A stretch of DNA of 52,950 nucleotides from Candidatus Neomicrothrix parvicella RN1 (GTDB lineage: Bacteria; Actinomycetota; Acidimicrobiia; Acidimicrobiales; VFJN01): contig CAMDIH010000006.1 of NCBI GenBank assembly GCA_945898515.1, positions 1 to 52,950 of the forward strand, written 5' to 3'. The translations under genes and the position numbers were made by a program. Below, one piece after another: positions 17,471 through 26,113 of this stretch (position 1 is the stretch's first letter; each line of letters opens with the position of its first letter). The notes under the pieces were generated by a model. The model was given only the letters and a program-made list of their open reading frames with translations, made no database searches and was not told where the DNA came from.

Positions 17471-18361
17471 CTACGGAAACGACGCCGCGATGTGGGACGC
17501 GATGGTCCGGGCGCCACGAGGGGCGAGCAGGATTGAGTGGTGGTTGGTGTTTTCCACCAGCATCTCGAGACGGATCGGCCAGGTGGCCCGGAAGGGGTTG
17601 ATCAGTTCGTCGGGCAGCAGAGGAGGAATCTGGTTGAGTAAACCCCGGGGGGCGCGCAGCAACACCGCCCGCTGGGGGAGGGCGAGGAAGGCCCCGCGTA
17701 CTTCGGGGTCTGTGAGGAGTTCTCGCCCGTCGAACCCGACGGCCTCGATCGAAATGGAAGACCGCAGATTCGGTTCGGTGCTGCCGATGAGGTCGTGGTC
17801 GAGCCAGGCCTTCGTGTCGGCGTTCCAGGCGCCAGGATCGGCCAGGGCGGGGTGCGCCCGCCAGAACGCATCGTGGTCGGCGCGGGTGGCGAAGGTCTGT
17901 GCCAGACGGTTCAGGGTGGGGCCGAGCACGCCCTCGAAGAGCGATTCGGGATCGATGTTGCGAGGGAGTCGGAGGGGTACCCCGCCATCCACCAAGATCA
18001 CCGCCGACCAGCGGTTCGGGTTGACGGTGGCCGCCGTGGTGGCCACGTAGGCCCCCAGCGAATGGCCCGCCAACACCGCCTGTTCGAGGCCCAGGTGATC
18101 GAGGATGGCCACGAGGTCGGCGGCGTGCGCTCGCATGCCGAACGGCGCCGGGAGGGTGTTGGACATGCCCCGACCGCGCAGGTCTGGGGCAATCAGTGAG
18201 ATACTCGGATCGATCATCCGGGCCACCGACTGCCAGGAGCATTGGTTGCCGATGATGCCGTGGGCTGCCACCACCACCCGGGGGCCCTCGCCCCAGCGCC
18301 GCACCCCCAGCGACCCGCCCGCCACCGGTACTTCGAAGGTGGAGTGCGGCCCGAGTGCCAT
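17471..18361 (-). CDS. Alpha/beta hydrolase
   Basis: A 296-residue alpha/beta-hydrolase fold protein. The oxyanion motif is AAHGIIGNQCSW, the nucleophile elbow AGHSLGAYVA (Ser), and the C-terminal His lies in ENTNHHSILLAP; the acid is probably in the preceding EMLVE region. It may be an esterase, lactonase, epoxide hydrolase or C-C hydrolase; the substrate is unknown. ATG 18361 has TACCCT exactly six bases upstream, so the mRNA is probably leaderless. It is divergent from the HMG-CoA-synthase-like gene, and the shared gap contains a palindromic site. Confidence 0.85.
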   Translation of the reverse strand: MALGPHSTFEVPVAGGSLGVRRWGEGPRVVVAAHGIIGNQCSWQSVARMIDPSISLIAPDLRGRGMSNTLPAPFGMRAHAADLVAILDHLGLEQAVLAGHSLGAYVATTAATVNPNRWSAVILVDGGVPLRLPRNIDPESLFEGVLGPTLNRLAQTFATRADHDAFWRAHPALADPGAWNADTKAWLDHDLIGSTEPNLRSSISIEAVGFDGRELLTDPEVRGAFLALPQRAVLLRAPRGLLNQIPPLLPDELINPFRATWPIRLEMLVENTNHHSILLAPRGARTIASHIAASFP

Positions 18362-18367
18362 GGCCGC

Positions 18368-18373
18368 AGGGTA
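18368..18373 (-). promoter_or_regulatory. Putative leaderless -10 element TACCCT for the alpha/beta hydrolase
   Basis: TACCCT (minus strand) ends six bases before the ATG at 18361, the same geometry as other genes of the window. No good -35 hexamer is visible. Confidence 0.5.
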
Positions 18374-18403
18374 GCGCCGCCGTTGGGAGGACCCAGGATA
18401 AAT

Positions 18404-18433
18404 GTGACGACCCGTCAGAGAGCGTCGTAACCT
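18404..18433 (+). promoter_or_regulatory. Leaderless promoter with overlapping TGACG-N3-CGTCA operator
   Basis: -35 GTGACG (18404-18409), 18-base spacer, -10 TAACCT (18428-18433), then six bases to the ATG at 18440. The -35 is part of a perfect inverted repeat TGACG-ACC-CGTCA (18405-18417), so a bound repressor would cover it. The site also sits between the divergent alpha/beta hydrolase and this gene. A similar 13-mer, TGACGNNNNGTCA, occurs at 31143-31155. Confidence 0.6.
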
Positions 18434-18439
18434 CGCCGC

Positions 18440-19816
18440 ATGGCAACCCGCGGAATCGTCGGTGCCGCCGTCTACCTACCTCATCGTCGCCTCGATCGCA
18501 CCACGATGGCGGCCATCTCCGGTGGCGGGGGAGGTCGCGGTACCCGCACCGTGGCGGGCTACGACGAGGACACCACCACGATGGGAGTGGAAGCCGCCCG
18601 CGCCGCGCTGCGGCCCCTGGCCGATGTGAAGGCGCAGGCACTGTGGTTCTCCACCGTGGCCCCGGCCTACGCCGACAAGACAAACGCCACAACCATTCAC
18701 GCCGCGCTGCGGTTGCCGACCTCAACCGGCGCCTTCGATGTCAACGGGTCGGTGCGCTCGGCCATCGGTGCTCTGCGCGCCGCGCTGGCTGCTCCCGGTC
18801 CTCAGGTGGTGGTGAGCGCCGATCTCCGCACGGGGTTGCCGGGTGGTGCCGATGAAGCCACCTTCGGTGATGGTGCAGCCGCACTGGTGATTGCTGATGC
18901 CGACACGGCACCGGTGCTGGCGGAGGTCATCGGGTGGGGGTGTGCCACCGAGGAGTTCCTCGACCGTTGGCGCACACCGGGAGAGGACCGCTCCCGTACC
19001 TGGGAGGAACGCTTCGGTGAGACGCGCTACCTGCCCCTGGGGGTAGCCGCATGGGAACAAGCGTTGGCCGCCGCTGGGCAGAGATCCGATCAGATCGACC
19101 ACATCATCATCACGGGAACCTCCACCCGCGCCAATGCCGCCTTGGCCAAGAAGCTCGCCGTGGGGGAGCGCCGCATCGACGACTTAGGGGCCACGGTGGG
19201 CAATACCGGCGCCGCCCATCCGGCCTTGCTCCTGACGGCGGCGCTCGAGGCGGCGAGCCCGGGGCAGGTCATTGCCTTGATCGTTCTGGCCGACGGGGCC
19301 GATGTGATGCTGGTGCGCACCACCGATGCCATCGCCGCCTGGGCACCGTCTCGGCCGCTGGCCCCGCAGGTGGCCGCCGGGGGGGAGATCGCCTACGGCA
19401 CATACCTGCGCTGGCGGGGCCTGCTTCCCGTGGAACCCCCGCGGCGTCCCGAGCCGGCTCGCCCGTCGGCCTCGGCGGCGGGTCGCTCGGCCGAGTGGAA
19501 GTTTGGTTTCGTGGGCTCGTCGAGCGAGGGTGGTCCCGTGCATCTCCCGCCCCAGCCTGGCGACGAGGTGGCGGTGCCGATGGCCGATGCGAGGGGCACC
19601 ATCGTGACCTTCACGGTGGATCGCCTGGCGTACTCGCCCAGCCCTCCGGTGGTGTTCGCGGTAGTCGACTTCGATGGCGGTGGGCGCCTACCGGTGGAAC
19701 TCACCGATGTTGACATCGATCAGGTGCGCGTCGGCGGACGGGTGGAACCCACCTTTCGCAAACTCTTCACCGCTGATGGCATCCACAACTACTTTTGGAA
19801 GGCTCGGATGACCTGA
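18440..19816 (+). CDS. HMG-CoA-synthase-like/OB-fold fusion protein, probably non-catalytic
   Basis: A 458-residue two-domain protein. Residues 1-310 have the thiolase/HMG-CoA synthase fold (GIVGAAVYLPHRRLDR, DEDTTTMGVEAAR, EATFGDGAAALVIAD, ATVGNTGAAHPALLL). Where the nucleophilic Cys is expected the sequence is FDVNGSVRSAIG (98-109), with no Cys. Residues about 330-455 look like a DUF35 OB fold (GTIVTFTVDRLAYSPSPP, VVFAVVDFDGGG), but the zinc-ribbon Cys are absent (FVGSSSEGGPVHLPP). It overlaps the following thiolase by one base and is likely its stable partner, as DUF35 proteins are for SCP-x thiolases. Catalysis seems unlikely; a scaffold role is inference. Confidence 0.75.
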   Translation: MATRGIVGAAVYLPHRRLDRTTMAAISGGGGGRGTRTVAGYDEDTTTMGVEAARAALRPLADVKAQALWFSTVAPAYADKTNATTIHAALRLPTSTGAFDVNGSVRSAIGALRAALAAPGPQVVVSADLRTGLPGGADEATFGDGAAALVIADADTAPVLAEVIGWGCATEEFLDRWRTPGEDRSRTWEERFGETRYLPLGVAAWEQALAAAGQRSDQIDHIIITGTSTRANAALAKKLAVGERRIDDLGATVGNTGAAHPALLLTAALEAASPGQVIALIVLADGADVMLVRTTDAIAAWAPSRPLAPQVAAGGEIAYGTYLRWRGLLPVEPPRRPEPARPSASAAGRSAEWKFGFVGSSSEGGPVHLPPQPGDEVAVPMADARGTIVTFTVDRLAYSPSPPVVFAVVDFDGGGRLPVELTDVDIDQVRVGGRVEPTFRKLFTADGIHNYFWKARMT

Positions 19817-21015
19817 TGGGCTCGCATGGGATCAAGGATCGCGTCGCCATCGTGGGCATGGGCTGCACCCGCTTCGCTGAGCACTGGGACAAGGGGCTCG
19901 ATGACCTCTTGCTGGAAGCCACCGGCGAGGCCTTCGCCGACGCGGGGGTACACCAGGACGACGTGGACGCCTACTGGCTGGGCACGGCCCAAGGGGGCAT
20001 GAGCGGGATGCTGCTCTCGAAGCCGCTGCAACTCGAGGGCAAGCCCGTGAGCCGGGTGGAGAACATGTGTGCCACCGGTTCTGATGCGCTGCGCCAGGCC
20101 GCCTACGCCGTGGCCTCGGGTGCCTACGACCTCGCCATGGCGGTGGGCGTGGAGAAAGTGAAGGACTCGGGCTACCAGGGGCTCAACGCCTTCCCGGTGC
20201 CCAACGATGGCACCGGCCGCACCCTCACGGCGGCCGCCATGTTTTCGATGGTGCTGCCCGCCTACGCCAGCCGTTACGGGGTGGATGCCCACGAACTGAA
20301 GGCGGTGCTGGCTCGCATCGCTTCCAAGAATCACTACAACGGTGCCCGCAATCCGCGGGCACAGTTCCGTCGGGAGATGTCGGTGGAGCAAATCCTGGCC
20401 ATGCCCGAGGTGGCCGGGGGTCTCTCGGTGTTCGACTGTGCGGGCGTGGCGGACGGGGCGGCGGCGGCGATTGTGTGTCGAGCCGAAGATGCTCATCGTT
20501 ACACCGACAAGCCGTTGTATGTGAAGGCTCTGTCTTTTGTGGCGGGCAACGGTTCGGGTCTTACCGATCCCGCCTACGACTACACCACCTTCCCCGAGAT
20601 CGTGGCCTGTGCCCGCGATGCCTACGCCCAGGCTGGCATCACCAACCCCCGAACCGAACTCGCCATGGCCGAGGTGCACGACTGCTTCACCCCCACCGAG
20701 TTGGTGCTGATGGAGGACCTCGGCTTTTGCGAACGCGGTACGGCGTGGCAGGAGATCCAGGCGGGCGCCTTCGATCTGACCGGCGACTTGCCGGTGAACC
20801 CCGATGGCGGCCTCAAGTCTTTCGGCCATCCGGTGGGGGCGTCGGGCCTGCGCATGATGTTCGAGGCCTGGCTGCAACTGCGCCATCAGGCCCCCGCCGA
20901 TCGTCAGATCGCCACCACCACCGACCGCCACTTGGCCCTCACCCACAACCTGGGCGGCTACCCCGGGGAGATGGTGAGCTTTGTGTCGATCCTCGGAACC
21001 GAACTCGACGGCTAG
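19816..21015 (+). CDS. Thiolase (SCP-x/acetyl-CoA acetyltransferase-like)
   Basis: A 399-residue thiolase with the nucleophile in ENMCATGSDAL (Cys85), then VHDCFTPTELV and GGLKSFGHPVGASG. Like the thiolase at 8788 it has the HDCF form, but the two are clearly different in sequence. The ATG at 19816 overlaps the stop of the HMGS-like/OB protein (TGATG), and co-translation suggests a heteromeric complex. It probably handles a bulky acyl-CoA. An ATG 21 bases upstream is also in frame but lies inside the preceding gene. Confidence 0.88.
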   Translation: MGSHGIKDRVAIVGMGCTRFAEHWDKGLDDLLLEATGEAFADAGVHQDDVDAYWLGTAQGGMSGMLLSKPLQLEGKPVSRVENMCATGSDALRQAAYAVASGAYDLAMAVGVEKVKDSGYQGLNAFPVPNDGTGRTLTAAAMFSMVLPAYASRYGVDAHELKAVLARIASKNHYNGARNPRAQFRREMSVEQILAMPEVAGGLSVFDCAGVADGAAAAIVCRAEDAHRYTDKPLYVKALSFVAGNGSGLTDPAYDYTTFPEIVACARDAYAQAGITNPRTELAMAEVHDCFTPTELVLMEDLGFCERGTAWQEIQAGAFDLTGDLPVNPDGGLKSFGHPVGASGLRMMFEAWLQLRHQAPADRQIATTTDRHLALTHNLGGYPGEMVSFVSILGTELDG

Positions 21016-21025
21016 CGCAGCCCCC

Positions 21026-21031
21026 TAGGGT
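21026..21031 (+). promoter_or_regulatory. Putative leaderless -10 element TAGGGT for the GH36 gene
   Basis: TAGGGT ends seven bases before the ATG at 21039 and lies 10 bases after the thiolase stop, so the glycosidase probably has its own promoter in addition to any read-through. No clear -35. Confidence 0.4.
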
Positions 21032-21038
21032 CAGCCGG

Positions 21039-22736
21039 ATGCAGTTCCGAGAAGATCGGGTGGACCTACGCTCGGGCGAGGTGGGTGCCATCGAGGTGGA
21101 GTGGGGTTGGTCCTCACAGCGGCTCAGTTGGTCGATCACCAATCGCTCCGACGCGCCGGTGGCGGTGGATGCGGTGGCGGTGGTGGGGCGGCTTGAGGGG
21201 GTGCGAGAGCCGCTCCGGGTGCTCCGCCACGGGTATCAATCGTGGTCGCCCACCGCCGTAGCCACCTTTCGGGTGGATCAGGATGGATCGCGTGCCACCG
21301 GGGTTGGTTCACTTCCGATCGGAATGCACCACGCCGATTGGGTGCCGGCAGAGCCCGACGAGTTGCGCAGTGAGATGGTCACCGCGCTGCGCGACGACAC
21401 GGGGGCGGTCGTGGTGGCCGGGTTCCTCGGCGGATCCGAACACGACGGCACCTTCCGGGTTCGGGCGGCTCGTGACGGGAGCGAGCACATCGAGTTGTGG
21501 ATCGAAGCTTTCCTCGGGGGGGCGGTGTTGGGGCCAGGGGAACGGCGCGATCTGCACGAAGTCAGCCTGGCGGTAGGCGAGGGCGAGCCGTCGACTCTGC
21601 TCTCGGCGTGGGTCGCCGAGCGCGGGGCGGTGGACTCGGCCCGCACCACCGCGGCCTACCAGGTGGGCTGGTGTTCCTGGTACCACTATTTCCATGCCGT
21701 GTCCGAAGCAGACCTGCGTTCCAATCTGGCCCTGGCGGGGGAGTGGCCGTTCGATGTGTTCCAACTCGATGACGGTTTCCAGGCCGCCATCGGCGACTGG
21801 CTGGACACCAACGACAAGTTCCCCACCCCCATCGAGGGATTGGCCACCGCGATGGCCGCCGAAGGCCTCACCCCGGGTATCTGGGTGGCGCCGTTCTTGG
21901 CCGGTCCGGCATCCGAACTCGCCCGGGCTCACCCGGAGTGGTTGGCGGTGCATCGCCCCAGCGGGCGGCCGCTGGTGGGGATGGTCAATGACCACTGGGG
22001 GGGTGCGGTGCACACGCTGGACACCTCGAATCCGGAGGTGCTCGACCATCTCGAGCACCTGGCGCGATCGCTCGTGGAGGCTGGCTACCCGTACCTCAAG
22101 CTCGATTTCACCTACGCGCCCTCGATCCCCGGCGGCTACGCCGATCCCAGCCGTACCCCGGCGCAACGGGTGCGGGCGGGCTTCGATGCGCTGCGGCGCG
22201 GCGCGGGCGAGAACACCTTTCTCCTGGGATGCGGCGCGCCGCTCGGGGCCACCGTGGGGGTGGTGGACGGTATGCGGATCGGGGCCGACGTGGCGCCGTG
22301 GTGGCACCCGCAACCCGAGCAGTATCAGCCCGCTGGCCATCTCGGTGGGGAACCGGCCACCCTCAACGCGTGGCGCAACACGCTCAGCCGCTCCTTCATG
22401 CACCGTCAACTATGGCTGAATGACCCGGACTGCCTCATGCTCCGGTCGGCGCGAACCCGGTTGGATCCCAACCAGATGCGGGCCTGGGCCCTAGCGGTGG
22501 GGGTGAGTGGCGGTATGGCCTTGGTGTCTGATGACCTCGCCCTGCTCGGTGCCGATGAGCGGGCTCTGCTCGATGAGGTGGTGGCCCTTGGTCGAGAGGT
22601 GGATGCCGAGCCCAATCCGGCCCGTTGCCTCGATCTGATGGATGCGGACCCCCCGAGTCGTCTGGTGAGCGCCACCGTTGAACTGGTGGGCGACCCGGCC
22701 CGGGGCGTGGCCCACCTGCAGGGCCGACTGGCCTAG
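21039..22736 (+). CDS. Glycoside hydrolase family 36, alpha-galactosidase-like
   Basis: A 565-residue retaining glycosidase. The N-terminal half is a beta-sandwich; the TIM barrel starts near 207 with YQVGWCSWYHYF and FQLDDGFQ. The nucleophile is Asp356 in YLKLDFTYAP and the acid/base is Asp417 in MRIGADVAPWW, both at expected GH36/GH-D positions; LLGCGAPLG lies between them. It most likely removes terminal alpha-galactosyl residues, inside the cell because there is no signal peptide. Its location beside CoA-ester genes is unexpected. Its stop overlaps that of the convergent ligase in a shared CTAG. Confidence 0.88.
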   Translation: MQFREDRVDLRSGEVGAIEVEWGWSSQRLSWSITNRSDAPVAVDAVAVVGRLEGVREPLRVLRHGYQSWSPTAVATFRVDQDGSRATGVGSLPIGMHHADWVPAEPDELRSEMVTALRDDTGAVVVAGFLGGSEHDGTFRVRAARDGSEHIELWIEAFLGGAVLGPGERRDLHEVSLAVGEGEPSTLLSAWVAERGAVDSARTTAAYQVGWCSWYHYFHAVSEADLRSNLALAGEWPFDVFQLDDGFQAAIGDWLDTNDKFPTPIEGLATAMAAEGLTPGIWVAPFLAGPASELARAHPEWLAVHRPSGRPLVGMVNDHWGGAVHTLDTSNPEVLDHLEHLARSLVEAGYPYLKLDFTYAPSIPGGYADPSRTPAQRVRAGFDALRRGAGENTFLLGCGAPLGATVGVVDGMRIGADVAPWWHPQPEQYQPAGHLGGEPATLNAWRNTLSRSFMHRQLWLNDPDCLMLRSARTRLDPNQMRAWALAVGVSGGMALVSDDLALLGADERALLDEVVALGREVDAEPNPARCLDLMDADPPSRLVSATVELVGDPARGVAHLQGRLA

Positions 22737-24178
22737 CCCAGATCGGGCTGGTCCAACTCACGGGCGGCCAGGTGCCGACGGTCGATCTTCTGCATCGCGG
22801 TGAGGGGAAGTTCCGCCACGACCCGGAGCGCCTCAGGCCACTTGTAGCGCGCCAAGGTGGGCTCCAGAAACGACCGCAGGTCCGCCAGGGTGGGGGGTCG
22901 TTGAGGGTCGGCGGGTACGACGATGGCTACCCCCTGTTCCCCCATGAGCGCGTCGGGGCGCGGCACCACCACCACCTCGGCCACCTTGGGGTGGTCGGCG
23001 AGCACCGCTTCCACCTCGGCGGGGTACACGTTGTAGCCCCCTCGAATGAACATCTCGGTGAGGCGTCCCGCAAGGCGTAGGAAGCCTTTTTCATCGATGA
23101 GGCCGAGGTCGCCGGTGCGTAGCCAGCCGTCGCGTAGTGCATGAGCAGTGGCATCGGGGTCCTGCCAGTAGCCCGTCATGGCGGTGGGGGAACGCAGCCA
23201 CACTTCGCCCACTTCGCCCCCGGCCAGGGTCTTGGTGTCGTCGCGGATGGCGATGCTGATGTCGCCGCGCGCTCGGCCCACTGTGAAGAGGGCTTCGTCG
23301 TCGTCGGCGTCGAAGGCGGTGCCGGTGCCACAGCCCCCCGACTCGGTGGAGGAGTACCGGATCGAATAGTCGGCCTGGAACCGGGTTTTGGCCTCTCGCA
23401 CCAGCGCCGGTGGCGAGGCGGCGCCGCCCACGATCAGATGTTTCACGGCGCGCAGGTCGTAGGCGTCGAGGTCCTCGCGCAGCAAAAGGGCGATCTGGGG
23501 TGCTACTCCGCCGATGGCGCTCATGTGGTGGGTGGCGATGCAGGCCAACGCATCGCGGGCGCGCCAGCGCGCCAACAGATGCGTGGTGGTGCCGAGTCGG
23601 AGGTACCACGGCAGTTTGGTCATGAAGCCGACGTGGGCAAATTGGGTGCCGGCGAGCATCTGTGCACCGGGGGTGGTGGGGTCGCCCCAGACATCGGCCC
23701 CATCAATGCGGGTGATGGCGGCTAGTTGTCGGTTGCCAAATACGGCCCCTTTGGGCGCGCCGGTGGTGCCGGAGGTGAACACCAACGCGACGGGGCGGTC
23801 GGGGTCGGGGGGAAGGGCGGGGATGGCATCGGAACGGCGCAGCGCCTCAACCTCGGCGGCGGTGGTGAGGGTGAGAGCCGCCCCCGCCACCGCCGCCACC
23901 GCCGCCTGCTCGGGGGGTGCCAAGCGCGGGTTTACCCCCGCGGTGATGGCACCGATCTTGGCGGCGGCGGCGTAGGCGATCACGTAGGCAGAATCCGAGG
24001 GTAGGCCGAGCAGCACTACATCGCCCGGGGTGACCCCGGCGGCGGCCATGCCGGCGGCCACCTCCCGGGAACTCGTGTCGAGGTCGGTGTAACTCAGGGT
24101 GTGTCCATCGGGATCCACGAAGGCCACCCGGGGTCCGAATCGGGCGGCCGCCTCCCGAACGGTGGCCGCCAGTGTCAC
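22733..24178 (-). CDS. AMP-dependent acyl-CoA synthetase/ligase
   Basis: A 481-residue ANL-superfamily enzyme that activates a carboxylic acid to its acyl-AMP and CoA thioester. The P-loop is VFTSGTTGAPKGAVFG; other motifs are YSSTESGG, WLRTGDLGLIDEKGFL, GGYNVYPAEVEAVL and the C-terminal catalytic Lys in LTAMQKIDRR. GTG 24178 overlaps the enoyl-CoA hydratase stop (GTGA), which fixes the start. Paired with that crotonase, it probably feeds one acid into beta-oxidation. The substrate is not deducible. Confidence 0.9.
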   Translation of the reverse strand: MTLAATVREAAARFGPRVAFVDPDGHTLSYTDLDTSSREVAAGMAAAGVTPGDVVLLGLPSDSAYVIAYAAAAKIGAITAGVNPRLAPPEQAAVAAVAGAALTLTTAAEVEALRRSDAIPALPPDPDRPVALVFTSGTTGAPKGAVFGNRQLAAITRIDGADVWGDPTTPGAQMLAGTQFAHVGFMTKLPWYLRLGTTTHLLARWRARDALACIATHHMSAIGGVAPQIALLLREDLDAYDLRAVKHLIVGGAASPPALVREAKTRFQADYSIRYSSTESGGCGTGTAFDADDDEALFTVGRARGDISIAIRDDTKTLAGGEVGEVWLRSPTAMTGYWQDPDATAHALRDGWLRTGDLGLIDEKGFLRLAGRLTEMFIRGGYNVYPAEVEAVLADHPKVAEVVVVPRPDALMGEQGVAIVVPADPQRPPTLADLRSFLEPTLARYKWPEALRVVAELPLTAMQKIDRRHLAARELDQPDLG

Positions 24179-24981
24179 CGGATCGTGGGTTCGATGCGCA
24201 CCCCGGAGGTGAAGACCGACTGGCCTTGGGCGAGGGCCTCGGGGCTCATGGCGAGATGCAGAAACGTATTGCCCATGTCGAGCATCTGGGACCGCGTGAG
24301 TTCCCGGGCGGCCCACAGGGAGCGGAGGCTGGCTTGCACGGCGGCGGGGGGCTGGGAGGCGATGGCGGCGGCGATGCGCTGGGCGGCGGGGAGGAGATCA
24401 GCGATGGGTACGACCTCGGTGACCAAACCGATCTCCAGCGCCCGTGCCGCGCTGATGCGTTCGTGGTTCCCGAGCAGGGTCATGCGCATCACTTCCCCGA
24501 AGGGCATGTGCTGCAGCATGAGGGCCGGCTCGAACACGGCCGGCATGCCGTAGGTCACGTGGGGGTCGAAGAAACTGGCGTGGTCGGCGGCGATGAGGAT
24601 GTCGGCTTCGCCCAACAGATAGAAGGCGCCGCCACAGGCCATACCGTTGATGGCGGCGATGACCGGCTTCCAGCATTCGTTGCTGCGGGGGCCGAGGCGG
24701 CCACCGGGATCGCGATAGGTGAGAGGGTCGAAGGTGTAGGCCACCCCGTCTTCGGCGGGCACTTCGGAACGGTCGATGCCCGTGCAGAAGGCCTTGGTGC
24801 CCGCGGCGGTCACCACGATGGCCCGTACGGCGTCGTCCTCCCGCACGTGGGCCCAGGTGGCGGCCATCTCGTCGCACATCGTGGTGGTGAACGCGTTGTG
24901 CTGATCAGCCCGGTCGAGGGTGATGGTGGCCACGCCCTCGGCGACCTCGTAGCGGATTGTGGTCAGCGTGGTTGGGTCCAT
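24175..24981 (-). CDS. Enoyl-CoA hydratase/isomerase family protein
   Basis: A 268-residue crotonase: TKAFCTGIDRSEV and AAINGMACGGAFYLLGEADILIAAD form the CoA and oxyanion sites, and FFDPHVTYGMPAVFEPALMLQHMPF spans the second catalytic region (shown in pieces: the FDPH and the GMP turn are the key parts). Neither of the two canonical Glu is obvious, so the reaction may differ from hydration. Begins at ATG 24981 after a 109-base gap and leads the ligase gene by a GTGA overlap. Different in sequence from the crotonase at 12465. Confidence 0.85.
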   Translation of the reverse strand: MDPTTLTTIRYEVAEGVATITLDRADQHNAFTTTMCDEMAATWAHVREDDAVRAIVVTAAGTKAFCTGIDRSEVPAEDGVAYTFDPLTYRDPGGRLGPRSNECWKPVIAAINGMACGGAFYLLGEADILIAADHASFFDPHVTYGMPAVFEPALMLQHMPFGEVMRMTLLGNHERISAARALEIGLVTEVVPIADLLPAAQRIAAAIASQPPAAVQASLRSLWAARELTRSQMLDMGNTFLHLAMSPEALAQGQSVFTSGVRIEPTIR

Positions 24982-25003
24982 CGCCCGGCGACGCTATCCG
25001 CCT

Positions 25004-25077
25004 CGGCCCGGGGCCGTCAGATGCACCCGGAGTTGACTGGGCGGGGACGGGGGAATGATCGCTCCTGAGTGCGAGCG
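25004..25077. other. Intergenic region with two short inverted repeats
   Basis: The 109-base gap between the epimerase stop (25091) and the crotonase start (24981) has CGGCCC-G-GGGCCG (25004-25016) and CGCTC-N8-GAGCG (25060-25077). The second is next to the epimerase end and could help terminate that operon; the first could be an operator for the crotonase. Neither has a T-tract. Confidence 0.3.
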
Positions 25078-25090
25078 TTCGGGGGCGGTG

Positions 25091-26113
25091 TTAGATGCGA
25101 CCGTCAGCGAGGGCTTGCTGGATCCACGGGATGACCTCGTCGAGCATGTCCTCGAGACTGGTGGTGGCTTCGAAGCCGAGTACGCGCTGGGCCTTCAGGG
25201 TGGAGGGAACTCGGCGGTTCACGTCGTGGTCGTAGCCGGGGTCCGACACGGTCCGTAGCGGCTCGCCGGGGCCCTTGATCTTGTGCCAGATGATCTCCGC
25301 CAACTCCATCACGGTGGTGGATCGCTCAGTGGAGAGGTTGAAGTCGTCGTTGCGAGCATCGGGGTGCTCCATCGCCGTCACGATGCCTCGGGCAAGGTCT
25401 CCCCCGTAGGTGTAATGACGGATTTGGGAGCCGTCGCCCAGGATGTGCAGAGGGTCTTGGCCCTTCAGGATCTTCTGGACGAGGTCGGGCACAACGTGGC
25501 TCATAGCCAATTTCACGTTGCCACTGTCCACCTCCACATCGCCCAGCGCCCGGGCCTCACCAATGCCCACGCAGTTGAACGGGCGGACGATGGTGTACGG
25601 CAGTTGGTATTGGTCCCAGGCGGCCCGAGCGAAGTACTCCACCGCAAGTTTTTGGAACCCGTAGGAGGAGAGCGGCGGGGCGATCCTGCGCTCGTCGCCT
25701 TCGGTTGAGGGCCAGGTATCGGTGGACTCATAGACCATCGACGAGCTCATGTAGGTGACCTTTTGCAGCCGCCCGTCTTTGGCGGCGGCGATGCTGGCAT
25801 CACAGGAGGCGGCCATGATCCGCTCGTTGTTGGCGAGCAAGTCGTAGGCGTAGGCGTGGAAGTAGGAAATGCCGCCGATCATGGCGGCGCCGGCGATGAA
25901 GTGGTCGCAGTCTCGAAGGATGTCAGTCATGAGGGCAACGTCGCGGGCGTCGCCCTCCACGAGGCGGTAGTTGGGGTCGTCGTCGTACGACTTGGCCACC
26001 TTGCCGTACTTGGAGTGGTCATCGATGCCGATCACGGAGTAGCCGCGTGAGAGGAGTTCCGCCACGACGTAGCCGCCGATGAAGCCCGATGACCCACTCA
26101 CCAAAACGTTCAT
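25091..26113 (-). CDS. NAD-dependent epimerase/dehydratase (nucleotide-sugar SDR)
   Basis: A 340-residue extended SDR. The NAD site is VSGSSGFIGGYVV (GxxGxxG, Gly7-Gly13) and the catalytic pair Tyr151/Lys155 in SYGFQKLAVEY, with Ser in MSSSMVYE. The region RPFNCVGIGEARALGDVE resembles UDP-glucose 4-epimerase/dTDP-glucose dehydratase relatives. It acts on a nucleotide sugar in the cytoplasm. The ATG at 26113 overlaps the GT2 stop (ATGA); a longer reading adds a non-homologous N-terminus. It is the last gene of the operon that begins near 28004. Confidence 0.88.
   Translation of the reverse strand: MNVLVSGSSGFIGGYVVAELLSRGYSVIGIDDHSKYGKVAKSYDDDPNYRLVEGDARDVALMTDILRDCDHFIAGAAMIGGISYFHAYAYDLLANNERIMAASCDASIAAAKDGRLQKVTYMSSSMVYESTDTWPSTEGDERRIAPPLSSYGFQKLAVEYFARAAWDQYQLPYTIVRPFNCVGIGEARALGDVEVDSGNVKLAMSHVVPDLVQKILKGQDPLHILGDGSQIRHYTYGGDLARGIVTAMEHPDARNDDFNLSTERSTTVMELAEIIWHKIKGPGEPLRTVSDPGYDHDVNRRVPSTLKAQRVLGFEATTSLEDMLDEVIPWIQQALADGRI

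Noticed and set aside
20475-21038. N-terminal extension of the GH36 protein
   Set aside because: It overlaps the thiolase gene in another frame and has Arg/His-rich non-homologous sequence; a promoter-like hexamer precedes ATG 21039.
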